NCBI RefSeq assembly: GCF_039655775.1
Contig: NZ_JBBYXJ010000002.1
Location: 1,054,001-1,118,000 of the forward strand
Direction of reading: 5' to 3'
DNA: 64,000 nucleotides
From: Iodidimonas sp. SYSU 1G8
GTDB taxonomy: Bacteria > Pseudomonadota > Alphaproteobacteria > SMXS01
The translations under genes were made by a program, and so were the position numbers. Below are positions 17,198 to 26,136 of the stretch, piece after piece. Numbering within the stretch: the first letter of the stretch is position 1; each line of letters starts with the position of its first letter. The notes under the pieces were generated by a model. That model did not search any database. It worked only from the letters and a program-made list of their open reading frames with translations, and was not told the origin of the DNA.

Positions 17198-17265
17198 CTA
17201 ATTCTTGTGGCCTTTGGGGGCAGCGGCGGGTGAGAACCCGGTAACGTCCAAATACTGGAGGTAAC

Positions 17266-18735
17266 GTGTCCAGATTAGTGGTGGCTTCCAATCGCGTAGC
17301 GGTTCCCCAAGGCGAAGGGGCGATGCCTGCGGGCGGCCTAGCTGTCGCCGTTGATGCGGCGCTCAAGGGACGCAAGGGTCTCTGGTTCGGATGGAGCGGC
17401 GAAATATCCCAACGGGAGGCTACCGGCGTTCACATGATCGAGCAAGGTCCGGTGACCTATGCGCTCCAAGGCCTCTCCAGCGACGACTACGACGCGTACT
17501 ACAACGGCTATTGCAACAGGGTGCTGTGGCCATTGTTTCATTATCGTATCGATCTGATGAAGTTCGACGAGGGCCAGATGGAGGCCTATCTCAGGGTGAA
17601 CCGTCTGTTCGCGCAACGTTTGGCGGACATGATCCGTCCGGATGACGTGATCTGGGTGCATGACTATCATCTGATTCCCATGGCACGGCTCCTGCGGGAA
17701 CGCGGGCTTCGCAACAAGATCGGCTTCTTTCTTCACATTCCGTGTCCGTCGCCGGACATCCTCGGTACGCTGCCTCATCATCTCGAAGTGATTGGCGCGT
17801 TGGGTCACTATGATCTGGTGGGATTCCAGACCAGCGCCGATCGCGACAATTTCGATCGCTACGTCGAGCGCTATTTGCCGGATCGTGCCGTCAAAACGGC
17901 GGTATTTCCCGTCAGCATCGAAACCGAAACCTTCACGCTGCAGGCCGAGGAAGCCGTTCATTCCGATTTCGTGCAGGAAATCCGTGACAGCCTCGGTGGC
18001 GGTCAGCTCATTATCGGCGTCGATCGGCTTGATTACTCGAAGGGGATTACCAACCGGCTGGAAGCCTTTGAATGGCTGTTGGAGCACCATCCGGAATGGG
18101 AAGGCAATGTCACCTATCTTCAGATCGCGCCGAAGAGCCGCTCGGCCGTGCCGGAATATCTGGAGATGGACCAGTTTATCAGCATGAAGATGGGGCAGTT
18201 GAATGGTCGCTTCGGCAGCCCCTCCTGGACGCCGCTTCGCTATGTGAACCGTAATTTTTCGCGAGAGGTCCTGGCGGGTCTCTACCGGGCCTCGGACGTA
18301 GCCCTGGTCACGCCGTTCCGAGACGGGATGAACCTGGTGGCGAAGGAGTTTCTCGCCGCGCAGGATCCCGAGGATCCGGGGGCTCTGGTCCTGTCGGAAT
18401 TCGCCGGTGCCGCCGCCGAGCTGGAAGCGGGGGCGTTGATCGTCAATCCCTACGACACCCATGCCATCGGTCGGTCCATCGACATGGCGCTGCGCATGTC
18501 AGTGGCCGAACGCAAGCGCCGCTTTGTCAAAAGCATGCAGGCCCTGGAAGGTAACGATATCCATGCGTGGTCGGAACGCTTCCTGACGGTGCTGGAAGAC
18601 AGGCGTCCCGAGACGGTCGTACCGTTGCAGGAACGCAAGGCGGCGGGGGCGAGCAACAGCGGAATAGCGTACGAGACGCCGCGTCCGCGGATCGCTGCCA
18701 GTGCGTCCCAGGGTGTCCGCGCGGAACAGGCGTAA
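17266..18735 (+). CDS. otsA: Trehalose-6-phosphate synthase
   Basis: GT20 glycosyltransferase (489 aa) joining UDP- (or another NDP-) glucose and glucose-6-phosphate to trehalose-6-phosphate in the cytoplasm. It starts [13 protein letters not shown] with the N-terminal glycine segment [22 protein letters not shown] and DRLDYSKGI are the donor/acceptor motifs of the family, and [12 protein letters not shown] is the C-terminal nucleotide-sugar site. The GTG start has an ideal GGAGG five bases upstream. The last ~30 residues are low-complexity and Ala/Arg-rich, an ordinary tail. With otsB it completes trehalose synthesis. Confidence 0.95.
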   Translation: MSRLVVASNRVAVPQGEGAMPAGGLAVAVDAALKGRKGLWFGWSGEISQREATGVHMIEQGPVTYALQGLSSDDYDAYYNGYCNRVLWPLFHYRIDLMKFDEGQMEAYLRVNRLFAQRLADMIRPDDVIWVHDYHLIPMARLLRERGLRNKIGFFLHIPCPSPDILGTLPHHLEVIGALGHYDLVGFQTSADRDNFDRYVERYLPDRAVKTAVFPVSIETETFTLQAEEAVHSDFVQEIRDSLGGGQLIIGVDRLDYSKGITNRLEAFEWLLEHHPEWEGNVTYLQIAPKSRSAVPEYLEMDQFISMKMGQLNGRFGSPSWTPLRYVNRNFSREVLAGLYRASDVALVTPFRDGMNLVAKEFLAAQDPEDPGALVLSEFAGAAAELEAGALIVNPYDTHAIGRSIDMALRMSVAERKRRFVKSMQALEGNDIHAWSERFLTVLEDRRPETVVPLQERKAAGASNSGIAYETPRPRIAASASQGVRAEQA

Positions 18736-18744
18736 GGCGCCCAT

Positions 18745-18810
18745 CCGACGATCGTCGGCGACGATTTCATCAGAACCGATTTTCACACTGTGATATACCA
18801 GCACTGCTGG
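18745..18810. promoter_or_regulatory. Three dyads upstream of the second Rieske gene
   Basis: Perfect palindromes occur at 18745-18758 (CCGACGATCGTCGG), 18783-18793 (TCACACTGTGA) and 18798-18810 (CCAGCACTGCTGG), all in the 94-bp gap between otsA and the Rieske gene. The first could be part of an otsA terminator but has no T run; the last two have the size of regulator half-site pairs. Function is not established. Confidence 0.35.
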
Positions 18811-18829
18811 TTGCATGGGGAGATGAGCC

Positions 18830-20122
18830 GTGGTCGCCGTCGTCAGGGTACAGGATGATTGCTGGATTTCCGCGCGCAAGGCGCCCGAACCCGATATGGG
18901 CACGGCTCTCATTCCCAGTGACAGATACACCTCGTCCGCCTTCATGCGGCTCGAATGGGAGCGCATGTGGTCCAGGGTCTGGCTGGTCGGCTGCCGCGAG
19001 GAAGAAATTCCCGACACCGGCGACTACATCACCACTGAGATTGGCAGCGAATCCCTGCTGATCGTGCGCGGTGAGGATCGCAAGTCGCGCGCCTTCTTCA
19101 ATGTCTGCAACCACCGCGGCAATCAGGTGAAGTTCGACAAGTGCGGCAATTCCCGCACCCTGCAATGCGCCTATCATTTCTGGGAATACGACCTGACCGG
19201 CAAACTCGTGAACGTGCCTGACGAGGAAGATTTCCATCAGGGATGCCCCAAGGACCTGCTCAGCCTGAAGGAGATCAGGACGGACGTCTGGGGCGGCTTC
19301 GTCTGGTTCAACCTGAATCCGGATGCCGAGCCGCTGATGGATTATCTGGGAGTCATCCCGTCGCACCTTGATGCCTACGGCTTCGACCGGATGGCCATGA
19401 CCCAGAACTTCACGGTCGAATGGGACTGCAACTGGAAGACCTCGGTCGACGCCTTCAACGAGGTCTATCACGTCCAGTGCATCCATCCGGAACTGCTCTA
19501 CAACAATGACGATGTTGACGTGCAGATCGACCTCTATGAGCGGCACAGCCGCTATCTGGTGCCGTACCAGACCCACAGCCCGCGCCTGGGCGCGGTTGAG
19601 GAGGTGCCTGAGATCGTGGTCGAATACATGCGGTCCATCGGCATGGATCCCGAACCTTATCAGGGCCGGGTGCCGGAGATACGGCAGGCGATCAGCCGGT
19701 TCAAGCGCGAGCATCAGGATCGGCTCGGCTATGACTATTCCCGTCTGAACGACGACCAGGTCGTCGATGACTACCACTATTACATCTTTCCCAACATCAC
19801 CCTGAACATCTTCGCGGAATGGGCGCTCTTCTTTCGGCAGCGGCCGCATGACAGCGATCCCAACAAGATGTTTTACGACGTCCAGTTCTACACCACGGTG
19901 CCCAAGGGCCAGCCGCGCCCGCCACTCCCCGATCACGACCAGTTCCGGCACGGCGAAAAGTCGCTGGGGCTCGTGCTCGACCAGGATTCGGTGAACCTGC
20001 CGCATGTCCAGAAGGGCAACAACTCCTCGGCGTTCGAAGGGCTGTGGATCAGCCATCAGGAGCGGCGCATCCGGCACATGCACCAGACACTGACGGATTA
20101 TATCGACGGGAAGCGTCCCTAG
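18830..20122 (+). CDS. Rieske ring-hydroxylating oxygenase, alpha subunit (second copy)
   Basis: A 430-aa Rieske oxygenase. Cluster ligands are C93-N-H95 and C113-A-Y-H116; the residue after H116 is Phe (HFW), where HGW is usual. The catalytic site shows N201-W-K, E211-V-Y-H214 and H219-P. The start GTG is preceded by GGGAG at 7 bp. The gene for a SnoaL-like protein follows after 106 bp on the same strand, so the pair may form an alpha/beta-like oxygenase or consecutive pathway steps. It is only distantly similar to the Rieske protein at 2476 and has no copy of that cluster's operator. Substrate and redox partners are unknown. Confidence 0.9.
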   Translation: MVAVVRVQDDCWISARKAPEPDMGTALIPSDRYTSSAFMRLEWERMWSRVWLVGCREEEIPDTGDYITTEIGSESLLIVRGEDRKSRAFFNVCNHRGNQVKFDKCGNSRTLQCAYHFWEYDLTGKLVNVPDEEDFHQGCPKDLLSLKEIRTDVWGGFVWFNLNPDAEPLMDYLGVIPSHLDAYGFDRMAMTQNFTVEWDCNWKTSVDAFNEVYHVQCIHPELLYNNDDVDVQIDLYERHSRYLVPYQTHSPRLGAVEEVPEIVVEYMRSIGMDPEPYQGRVPEIRQAISRFKREHQDRLGYDYSRLNDDQVVDDYHYYIFPNITLNIFAEWALFFRQRPHDSDPNKMFYDVQFYTTVPKGQPRPPLPDHDQFRHGEKSLGLVLDQDSVNLPHVQKGNNSSAFEGLWISHQERRIRHMHQTLTDYIDGKRP

Positions 20123-20123
20123 C

Positions 20124-20142
20124 CCGACGCGGCGTCGGCGAC
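20124..20142. repeat. Repeat of the dyad element found before the second Rieske gene
   Basis: CCGACG-CGG-CGTCGG followed by CGAC (20124-20142) repeats, with one extra centre base, the element at 18745-18762 (CCGACG-AT-CGTCGG-CGAC). One copy lies upstream of the Rieske gene and one upstream of its SnoaL-like neighbour. It could be a shared operator or a terminator-like hairpin without T run. Confidence 0.3.
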
Positions 20143-20228
20143 CCTTACGGTATCCCGATTGCGGTGGCGCGCCGTCCCCCTCTGCGACTACATTACCTGC
20201 GCCTGTGACTTAAAAGGGGAGATGGGTA

Positions 20229-20771
20229 ATGAGCGTCGAAGCCGAACTGAAGGCGCTGCGCGCCGAAATCGAACAACTGAAATCCCGCGAACAGATCCGC
20301 CAGCAGATCACCCGTTATGGCCGTGGCCAGGAATGGCTCGACGGGTCGCTGATGGACGAGGTGTTTTACGATGACGCTCATGTGGATTTCGGTTTCTTTG
20401 TCGGCGAGTGGAAGGACTACAAACCGGTCCTGATGGAGATCGAGGCCCATGGCGAGACCACGTTCCATCTGTGCGCCGCGCCCCAGATCGAATTCGAGGG
20501 CGAGAACAAGGCCTACGCCGAAGTCTATGGCATCGCCGGCGGCCGCGGCCATGACGGCAAGACCAACGTTTTTGGCGGCCGTTACTTCGACGTCTGGGAA
20601 CGCCGGGAGAAGACCTGGAAAATCGCCCGGCGCATCTTCAAGCTGGACTGGCACATCGACCACCAGTTCCCGCAGGGCGAGGCCGTGATGCACCCCGAAC
20701 TGGAGCCGGCCAAGCCGCGCTCGCCCCAGAACCCGCTGTTCCGCCGCATGGGCGCCGACGTCACGGGCTGA
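20229..20771 (+). CDS. SnoaL-like / NTF2-fold protein paired with the second Rieske oxygenase
   Basis: A 180-aa protein with an N-terminal coiled-coil-prone helix (MSVEAELKALRAEIEQLKSREQIR) and a SnoaL-like core (ITRYGRGQEWLDGSLMDEVFYDDAHVDFGFFVGEW, then GRYFDVWERREKTWKIARRIFKLDWH). NTF2-fold proteins include oxygenase beta subunits as well as cyclases and isomerases; here the Rieske gene directly upstream favours a partner or next-step role. The ATG has GGGGAG upstream. Its stop codon directly abuts the stop of the converging MFS gene. Confidence 0.83.
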   Translation: MSVEAELKALRAEIEQLKSREQIRQQITRYGRGQEWLDGSLMDEVFYDDAHVDFGFFVGEWKDYKPVLMEIEAHGETTFHLCAAPQIEFEGENKAYAEVYGIAGGRGHDGKTNVFGGRYFDVWERREKTWKIARRIFKLDWHIDHQFPQGEAVMHPELEPAKPRSPQNPLFRRMGADVTG

Positions 20772-22010
20772 TCATTCCGCCGGTTGGGCGGCCGCCGCGA
20801 GTTCGTGCTCGCGGCGGCGCATGTCCGCGAGCAGCGCCGTCAGCAGGCCGATAGCCGGCAGGAACGCGCAGAGGCTGTAGACGAACCCGATGCTGGTCTT
20901 GTCCGCCAGCACGCCCAGGACGGCGGCGCCGATCCCGCCCATGCCGAAGGCGAAGCCGAAGAACAGTCCGGAAACCATGCCGATGCGGCCCGGCATCAAC
21001 TCCTGCGCATAGACCAGGATGGCCGAGAAGGCGGACGCCAGGATCACGCCGATGACTGCGCTGAGGATGCCGGTCCAGAAGAGATTGGCGTGCGGCAGCA
21101 TCAGGGTGAAGGGCAGGGCGCCGAGGATCGAGAACCAGATCACGTATTTTCGGCCAAAACGATCGCCCAGCGGGCCGCCGGCGAAGGTCCCGACCGCGAC
21201 GGCGCCCAGGAAGATGAATAGATGGATTTGCGCCGCCTGCACCGACACACCGAAGGTCTCGACCAGATAGAAGGTGAAGTAGCTGGTGATGCTTGCCAGA
21301 TAGAAATATTTGGAGAAGATCAGGGTGAGCAGGATCGCCACGGCGCCGGCGACCTTGCCGCGCGGCAGCGACAGGTCCGCATGGCCCTGAGCCGCGGCCT
21401 TCAGTTTCTTTTGGCCTTGGGTGCCGTACCAACGTCCGACCTTCCACAGGATGATCATGCCCAGCATGGCGGCCAGGGAGAAGATGGCGATGGAGCCCTG
21501 TCCGAGCGTCATCACCACCAGAGCCGCCAGCAACGGTCCTATGGCCGAGCCGAAATTGCCGCCGACCTGAAACAGCGACTGGGCGAAGCCATGCCGTCCG
21601 CCTGACGCCATCCGCGCGACACGCGAGGATTCCGGGTGGAAGACCGAGGATCCCATGCCGATCAGTGCCGCAGAGAGCAGCACCAGCGGAAAGCTGTGCG
21701 CCACGGACAGGAGCAGCAGGCCGGAGAAGGTGAAGGCCATGCCGGTCGACAGGGAATAGGGCATGGAGCGCCGATCGGCCATGTAGCCGACGATGGGCTG
21801 CAGCAGCGAGGCCGTGATCTGGTAGACCAGCGTGATCAACCCGATCTGGGTAAAGCTCAGATCGAAATCGGATTTTAGGATCGGATAGATCGCCGGGAGC
21901 AGCGACTGCATCATGTCGTTGAGCATGTGGCAGAAGCTGATGGCGATGAGGATCGTCAGCGTGGCGCGGCCGGCGGTCGGTATGCTCGAACCCTTCAATT
22001 GCGCACTCAT
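20772..22010 (-). CDS. MFS exporter, fosmidomycin-resistance (Fsr) type
   Basis: A 412-aa, 12-helix major-facilitator protein with the Fsr-family signatures: FCHMLNDMMQSLLPAIYPILK at the N terminus, LITLVYQITASLLQPIVGYMADRR and SSVFHPESSRVARMASGGRHGFAQSLFQVGGNFG. Family members export fosmidomycin and other small compounds; the native substrate here is unknown. A divergent AraC-type gene begins 104 bp away, the common arrangement for a dedicated regulator, so it may export or respond to an intermediate of neighbouring aromatic metabolism (inference). Confidence 0.9.
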   Translation of the reverse strand: MSAQLKGSSIPTAGRATLTILIAISFCHMLNDMMQSLLPAIYPILKSDFDLSFTQIGLITLVYQITASLLQPIVGYMADRRSMPYSLSTGMAFTFSGLLLLSVAHSFPLVLLSAALIGMGSSVFHPESSRVARMASGGRHGFAQSLFQVGGNFGSAIGPLLAALVVMTLGQGSIAIFSLAAMLGMIILWKVGRWYGTQGQKKLKAAAQGHADLSLPRGKVAGAVAILLTLIFSKYFYLASITSYFTFYLVETFGVSVQAAQIHLFIFLGAVAVGTFAGGPLGDRFGRKYVIWFSILGALPFTLMLPHANLFWTGILSAVIGVILASAFSAILVYAQELMPGRIGMVSGLFFGFAFGMGGIGAAVLGVLADKTSIGFVYSLCAFLPAIGLLTALLADMRRREHELAAAAQPAE

Positions 22011-22114
22011 ACCCTGTTCCCCGCGTCATGACGCTGTTGCCGAATGGCGGGAACAATATCAGATTGGAGGGGCCCCGCTTTCGGCGCTGGGTCTAGTTGT
22101 ATCGCGGGTGGGCC

Positions 22115-22888
22115 ATGGTCCGGAATGTCATCGTCGATGCGTATGAAGGGGTGGCGCGCCCGTTGCTCGCCTATGGCAATGACTATCCTCCTGACCACGA
22201 GGTCGCGCCGCACCGGCATCTGCGCTCGCAATTGCTGCACGCGACCACCGGGGTCATGGTGGTCGAGGCGGCGGAGGGCACCTGGGTGGTGCCACCGGAG
22301 CGCGCGGTCTGGATTCCGGCGGGCGTCCTGCACCAGGTCAAGACCATCGGCGCCGTGGCGACGCGCGGGCTGCTTGTCGATGCGTCCGCCTGTGACGGCC
22401 TGCCGGCCCGGTGCGAGGTGCTCGCGGTGTCGCCGCTGATGGATGCCCTTCTGCGCGAGGCGGTGGATCTGCCGCCCGAATATGCGGCCGAGAGCCGGGA
22501 CGGGCTGATCATGGACCTGCTGCTCGAGGAAACACGGCGCGCGCCGGTGCTCGCGTTCTCGCTGACCTTTCCCAAACATCCGGCATTGTCCCGGCGCTGC
22601 CGCGACTTCATCGCCGCGCCGAACCCGCATGAGACCATTGATGAGTGGTGCGCGGCCCTCGGCATGAGCAGGCGAAGTTTCACCCGGATTTTCCGCGCGG
22701 AAACCGGCATGAGTTTCGGTGAGTGGCGTCAGCAGGCCTGTCTTTTCGCCGCCTTGCCGCGACTGGCGGCAGGCGAATCCGTCACCGGTATCGCGCTCGA
22801 CCTGGGCTACGAAAGCCCGGCTGCATTCACCAGCATGTTCAAGCGGATGATGGGCGCACCGCCCAGCCGCTACCTCGGGCCGCAATAA
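22115..22888 (+). CDS. AraC-family regulator divergent from the MFS exporter
   Basis: A 257-aa regulator with an N-terminal cupin sensor (HEVAPHRHLRSQLLHATTGVMVVEA and WVVPPERAVWIPAGVLHQV, including the metal-style His cluster) and a C-terminal AraC DNA-binding domain (IDEWCAALGMSRRSFTRIFRAETGMSFGEWRQQ and VTGIALDLGYESPAAFTSMFKRMMGAPPSRY). The layout matches NimR-like regulators that sit beside and control an MFS exporter. ATG 22115 is chosen; an in-frame TTG at 22097 adds six residues without support. The 104-bp divergent interval is the likely operator region. Confidence 0.9.
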   Translation: MVRNVIVDAYEGVARPLLAYGNDYPPDHEVAPHRHLRSQLLHATTGVMVVEAAEGTWVVPPERAVWIPAGVLHQVKTIGAVATRGLLVDASACDGLPARCEVLAVSPLMDALLREAVDLPPEYAAESRDGLIMDLLLEETRRAPVLAFSLTFPKHPALSRRCRDFIAAPNPHETIDEWCAALGMSRRSFTRIFRAETGMSFGEWRQQACLFAALPRLAAGESVTGIALDLGYESPAAFTSMFKRMMGAPPSRYLGPQ

Positions 22889-22911
22889 GACGCGAGAAAG
22901 CCACGAGCCGC

Positions 22912-22936
22912 GAAACTAATCCATGAAGCCGACGTT
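22912..22936 (+). promoter_or_regulatory. Possible EcfG-type promoter before DUF3309
   Basis: GAAAC (22912-22916), 16 bases, CGTT (22933-22936): the EcfG layout with one mismatch in the -35 (GGAAC expected), 45 bp before the DUF3309 start. DUF3309 genes are often found among stress-induced envelope genes, which fits. Confidence 0.35.
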
Positions 22937-22980
22937 TTATTGCCATAGATAATTGTAAAAACCGGCCAAGGGAGCGAAAC

Positions 22981-23136
22981 ATGCTCGGCACGATTCTCCT
23001 GATCATCCTGATCCTGCTGCTGATCGGCGCGTTGCCGGCCTGGCCTCACAGCCGCAATTGGGGCTATGGTCCCACCGGCGGCCTGGGGCTGGTCGTCATC
23101 ATTCTGATCGTTCTTCTTCTCATGGGGCGGATATAA
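22981..23136 (+). CDS. DUF3309 family small membrane protein
   Basis: A 51-aa protein: MLGTILLIILILLLIGALP, then WPHSRNWGYGPTGGLGLVVI and a second hydrophobic helix ending LLLMGRI. This is the complete, highly conserved pattern of DUF3309 (two transmembrane helices joined by a WxxSRxWGYxPxGG loop). GGGAGCG precedes the ATG. MipA/OmpV follows 4 bp later, so the two envelope genes are probably co-transcribed. Function is unknown for the family. Confidence 0.9.
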   Translation: MLGTILLIILILLLIGALPAWPHSRNWGYGPTGGLGLVVIILIVLLLMGRI

Positions 23137-23140
23137 ATTC

Positions 23141-23992
23141 GTGACACTAGGTCTTCGCGCTGCCGGCGTCGGCGTTCTCGGCTTTCTGGTAACCCTGTTC
23201 GGCGCGCCCGCGGCCAAGGCCGACAGTTCTCTGTTTGGTCTGGATTTCGGCCAGATGGACTTACTGGACGACGTCGGCGATTTCTGGGCGGAACTGGATG
23301 ATGACGTACGCTTCAAGCTGGGGGCCGGCGTTTCCGTGGCGCCCCGGTTTGAAGGGTCGGACAGCTACAAGGCGCGGGTCATGCCCAAATTCGCCTTTCG
23401 CTACAAGAATACGTTCGCGCTCAACAATACGCGGGCGCGCTTCTTTCTGATCCATAACGAAAAGTTCGTCACTGGCCTGCAGGCCCGTTACCGTTTCGGT
23501 CGGTCCGAGAAGAATTCGCCGGACCTGACCGGCCTCGGCAATGTCAGCGACGCCATCGAACTGGGCGGTTTCGCGGAATGGCGGCCGGGCTGGGCCATTG
23601 TCGGCATTGAGGTCGGCCAGGATGTGGCCGGTGGGCACAAGGGCCTGATCGCCGCCGCTTACGCCGGCTCGCAGCTTCCCCTCGGGGGCGGCTTCTACCT
23701 GGAAGGAGGCGCGCAGGTCACGTGGGTCAGCGAAAACTACATGCAGCAGAACTTTGGCGTCACCGCGGCGCAGAGCCTTGCCAGCGGCTTGCCCGTGTTC
23801 GACGCGGGCAGCGGTCTGAAGGATGTGGCTGGCCGGATTGGCATCCGCTTCAAGAAGTGGGAAGACTGGGACTTCGCCAGCTACGTGGCCTATGCGCGGC
23901 TGATGAGCGACGCGGCAAACAATCCCCTCGTCGAGTTGCGGGGGAGCCCGAACCAGTTCATGTGGTCGATTTCCGGTGTCTACCGGTTCTGA
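23141..23992 (+). CDS. MipA/OmpV family outer-membrane protein
   Basis: A 283-aa protein with a signal peptide (GVLGFLVTLFGAPAAKA) and a beta-barrel of the MipA/OmpV family: KLGAGVSVAPRFEGSDSYKARVMPKFAFRY is the conserved N-terminal barrel segment and MWSISGVYRF the closing strand. E. coli MipA scaffolds murein synthesis with PBP1B/MltA, while OmpV-type members are adhesins or porins; no specific role can be assigned. The GTG start lies 4 bp after the DUF3309 stop; the ribosome binding site is weak, which suggests coupling to the small upstream gene. Confidence 0.88.
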   Translation: MTLGLRAAGVGVLGFLVTLFGAPAAKADSSLFGLDFGQMDLLDDVGDFWAELDDDVRFKLGAGVSVAPRFEGSDSYKARVMPKFAFRYKNTFALNNTRARFFLIHNEKFVTGLQARYRFGRSEKNSPDLTGLGNVSDAIELGGFAEWRPGWAIVGIEVGQDVAGGHKGLIAAAYAGSQLPLGGGFYLEGGAQVTWVSENYMQQNFGVTAAQSLASGLPVFDAGSGLKDVAGRIGIRFKKWEDWDFASYVAYARLMSDAANNPLVELRGSPNQFMWSISGVYRF

Positions 23993-23995
23993 CCT

Positions 23996-25261
23996 TCAGG
24001 CCGCCAGCAGCGACAGCAGGTAAAGCGCGCACCCGACCAAACCGCCGACAAGGGTGCCGTTGACCCGGATGAACTGAAGATCGCGGCCCACCGCCAATTC
24101 GGCACGCTCGGTCAGCGTCTTGGGATCCCAGCCGCGCACCACGTCGGTGATGAACGTGCCGATCTCGCGGCGGAAAGGCACGATACCCGTGCGGACCGCC
24201 TCATCCAGCCAGCTGTTGAACCGGTCCCGCATGTCCGGTGTCTCCACCAGCGTTCGTCCGATGGATTGCAGGCCATCGGCCACAGTGACCCGCAGGGATT
24301 CGGCCTCGGGACCACTGCTGTCGGCGATCTGCTGGCTGATGTGGCGCCACAGGTTGGCCAGATAATCCTGGGTCGCGTCGCTATCGAGAATTTGCGCCGC
24401 TAATCTTCGGACCTGTTCCTGCGTCGCGGGCCGCGTCCGAAGGTTTTCAATCAGCTTGTCGACGGCTTGGTCGAACTGCCGGCGCACCTCGTGGTCGCGT
24501 CCCGAGAGGTCGCCGAGAAACTCGGTCACGCCGGAGATGATGGCGGTCGCCACCTTGCGGTCGACGCTGCGCGGAATCCACCATTTGCTGCGTGCATCGA
24601 CCTGATCGTAGATCGTGTCGCCATGGTCCTCCAGGTAACGGCGCGCCACGGCCAGCGACTGGTCGAGCAGGGCGTGATGCTGGTCGCTGTCGCGCAGGAG
24701 CGCGAGGACGTTACCGAGCACGACGGGCAGATTCAGCGACTCCAGTTGCCGGCTCAGGGCGCGCTGGAAGAAGCCGCGGACTTCCGCGTCGCCAACCGTC
24801 GCCATCAGGCGAGGAATGGCGCCGACGATCTTGTCGGCTAGGCCGCGCGCCACCGCTGGATCGCTCAACCAGCGCCCCAGCCGCGAGGCGACGTTGACCG
24901 AGCGCAGCTTGCCGGCGACCGTATCCGGGTCGAGGAAGTGCCGTTCGACGAAGGCGCCGAGCCCTTCGCCGATCCTGTCCTTGTTGTTGGGCAGGATCGC
25001 CGTGTGGGGAATGGGAATGCCCAGCGGATGCCGGAACAGGGCCGTGACGGCGAACCAGTCCGCCAGACCGCCCACCATGGCCGCTTCCGCGCCGTTGTGC
25101 ACGAGCCCGGCCCAGAAGCCTCCGGCGGGCCAGAACAGGGTCGCGAGGTAGATCGCCGCCATGGCCAGCAGCAGTAGAGTAGCGCCCATGCGGTAGCGGG
25201 TCAGGGCGCGGCGCTGGGTGTGTTCCCAGTCGAGCGTCGGGTCCGGGGAAGAGGCGTTCAA
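23996..25261 (-). CDS. DUF445 family membrane protein
   Basis: A ~421-aa DUF445 protein: an N-terminal hydrophobic helix (MGATLLLLAMAAIYLATLFW), then GLVHNGAEAAMVGGLADWFAVTALFRHPLGIPIPHTAILPNNKDRIGEGLGAFVE, the most conserved segment of the family, a long helical region with coiled-coil character, and a C-terminal hydrophobic helix (GGLVGCALYLLSLL). Family function is not established. TTG 25261 is preferred because AAGGAG lies 8 bases upstream; an in-frame GTG at 25291 has no such site. It is convergent with the MipA gene (3 bp between stops) and divergent from the zinc-ribbon gene. Confidence 0.85.
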   Translation of the reverse strand: MNASSPDPTLDWEHTQRRALTRYRMGATLLLLAMAAIYLATLFWPAGGFWAGLVHNGAEAAMVGGLADWFAVTALFRHPLGIPIPHTAILPNNKDRIGEGLGAFVERHFLDPDTVAGKLRSVNVASRLGRWLSDPAVARGLADKIVGAIPRLMATVGDAEVRGFFQRALSRQLESLNLPVVLGNVLALLRDSDQHHALLDQSLAVARRYLEDHGDTIYDQVDARSKWWIPRSVDRKVATAIISGVTEFLGDLSGRDHEVRRQFDQAVDKLIENLRTRPATQEQVRRLAAQILDSDATQDYLANLWRHISQQIADSSGPEAESLRVTVADGLQSIGRTLVETPDMRDRFNSWLDEAVRTGIVPFRREIGTFITDVVRGWDPKTLTERAELAVGRDLQFIRVNGTLVGGLVGCALYLLSLLAA

Positions 25262-25396
25262 AGGCAGGCTCCTTTCGACAGTCGCGCGCACTCTGGGGCA
25301 AGGCCGCGCTCGTGATCGGCTCCCGCAATATTACGGGAAGGATACATTCCGGGGCGGTAGCATGGTATCGTCCCGTGATCGTTGGAGGAGTCTTTC

Positions 25397-25606
25397 GTGC
25401 AAGAAGTCGTCGTGCCGTGCCCAGCCTGCGGCGAAACCGCCTATCAGGCCCCGGAGCGACCGCCGACCATGGCTGAAATGGTCGGATCCGCCTGCCCACA
25501 TTGTGGCTACCAGCTGACCAAACCCGACCTTCAGAAACACTTTCAGAAGCTGATCCTGCAGGAGGCGGCGGCGCTGCTGTCGCGCATGCCTCAACGCAAG
25601 TTCTAG
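25397..25606 (+). CDS. Small double-CxxC zinc-ribbon protein
   Basis: A 69-aa protein with two knuckles, CPACGETAY near the N terminus and CPHCGYQLTKPDL about 25 residues later, forming a four-Cys zinc ribbon, followed by a helix (LQKHFQKLILQEAAALLSRM). GTG 25397 is preferred over the in-frame TTG at 25382, because the latter's codons are themselves the ribosome binding site (GGAGGAG). The ORF is intact and codon use is like neighbouring genes. Such proteins may be RNA/DNA-associated or assembly factors; no specific family name is recognised. Confidence 0.75.
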   Translation: MQEVVVPCPACGETAYQAPERPPTMAEMVGSACPHCGYQLTKPDLQKHFQKLILQEAAALLSRMPQRKF

Positions 25607-25623
25607 CTCCCGGTCGAGCCGGC

Positions 25624-26136
25624 TCAGCCGAACAGCAGCCGCCCGAAACCATCGCTGACGATCCAGTTGCCGGCGCCTGCCAGAAACAGGAAAATCATCA
25701 CTGACGCCATCACGATGTTGCGCAGCGCCGCCGCGAAATGGCCGATGAAGGCGGTGAAGGCAAGGTGACCGATGGCCTCGCGCAGCGGCGCGGGCGCCGT
25801 CTCGTTGATCTTGGCCCCCATCGCCATCGCATCATCGCGGTTGCGCAGGTGGGTGATGAAGCCGCCGAGGCAGATCGGCAGCAGCAGCAGGGCGCCCACG
25901 CGCGGTTCGATCCCGACCAACACCGAAACGGCACCCGCATACATGGCGATCAGCGCGACGACGGCCAGCGCCTTGACATGCGCCGGGCTCGACAGAGGCG
26001 TGCCCCGAACCAGGATGCCGGTGTCGACGATCAGGCCGTGCCATCCCTTGGGGCTGCTGTGGACGCCCGCCGCGAGCAGGAACACGGCGGCGATGTTCAG
26101 CCGCAGGACCAGAAAGCCCACATCCGCAACGTCCAT
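25624..26136 (-). CDS. DoxX-like integral membrane protein
   Basis: A 170-aa protein with four hydrophobic helices (LVLRLNIAAVFLLAAGV, VKALAVVALIAMYAGAVSVLVGI, ALLLLPICLGGFITHL and a C-terminal pair around FIGHFAAALRNIVMASVMIFLFLAG), the size and helix pattern of DoxX/DoxD-like proteins (quinone-linked oxidoreductase subunits or membrane partners). Similarity is by pattern, not by a diagnostic motif. GGGAGG with 8-bp spacing supports the ATG. It is divergent from the dehalogenase-like SDR (150 bp apart). Confidence 0.65.
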   Translation of the reverse strand: MDVADVGFLVLRLNIAAVFLLAAGVHSSPKGWHGLIVDTGILVRGTPLSSPAHVKALAVVALIAMYAGAVSVLVGIEPRVGALLLLPICLGGFITHLRNRDDAMAMGAKINETAPAPLREAIGHLAFTAFIGHFAAALRNIVMASVMIFLFLAGAGNWIVSDGFGRLLFG

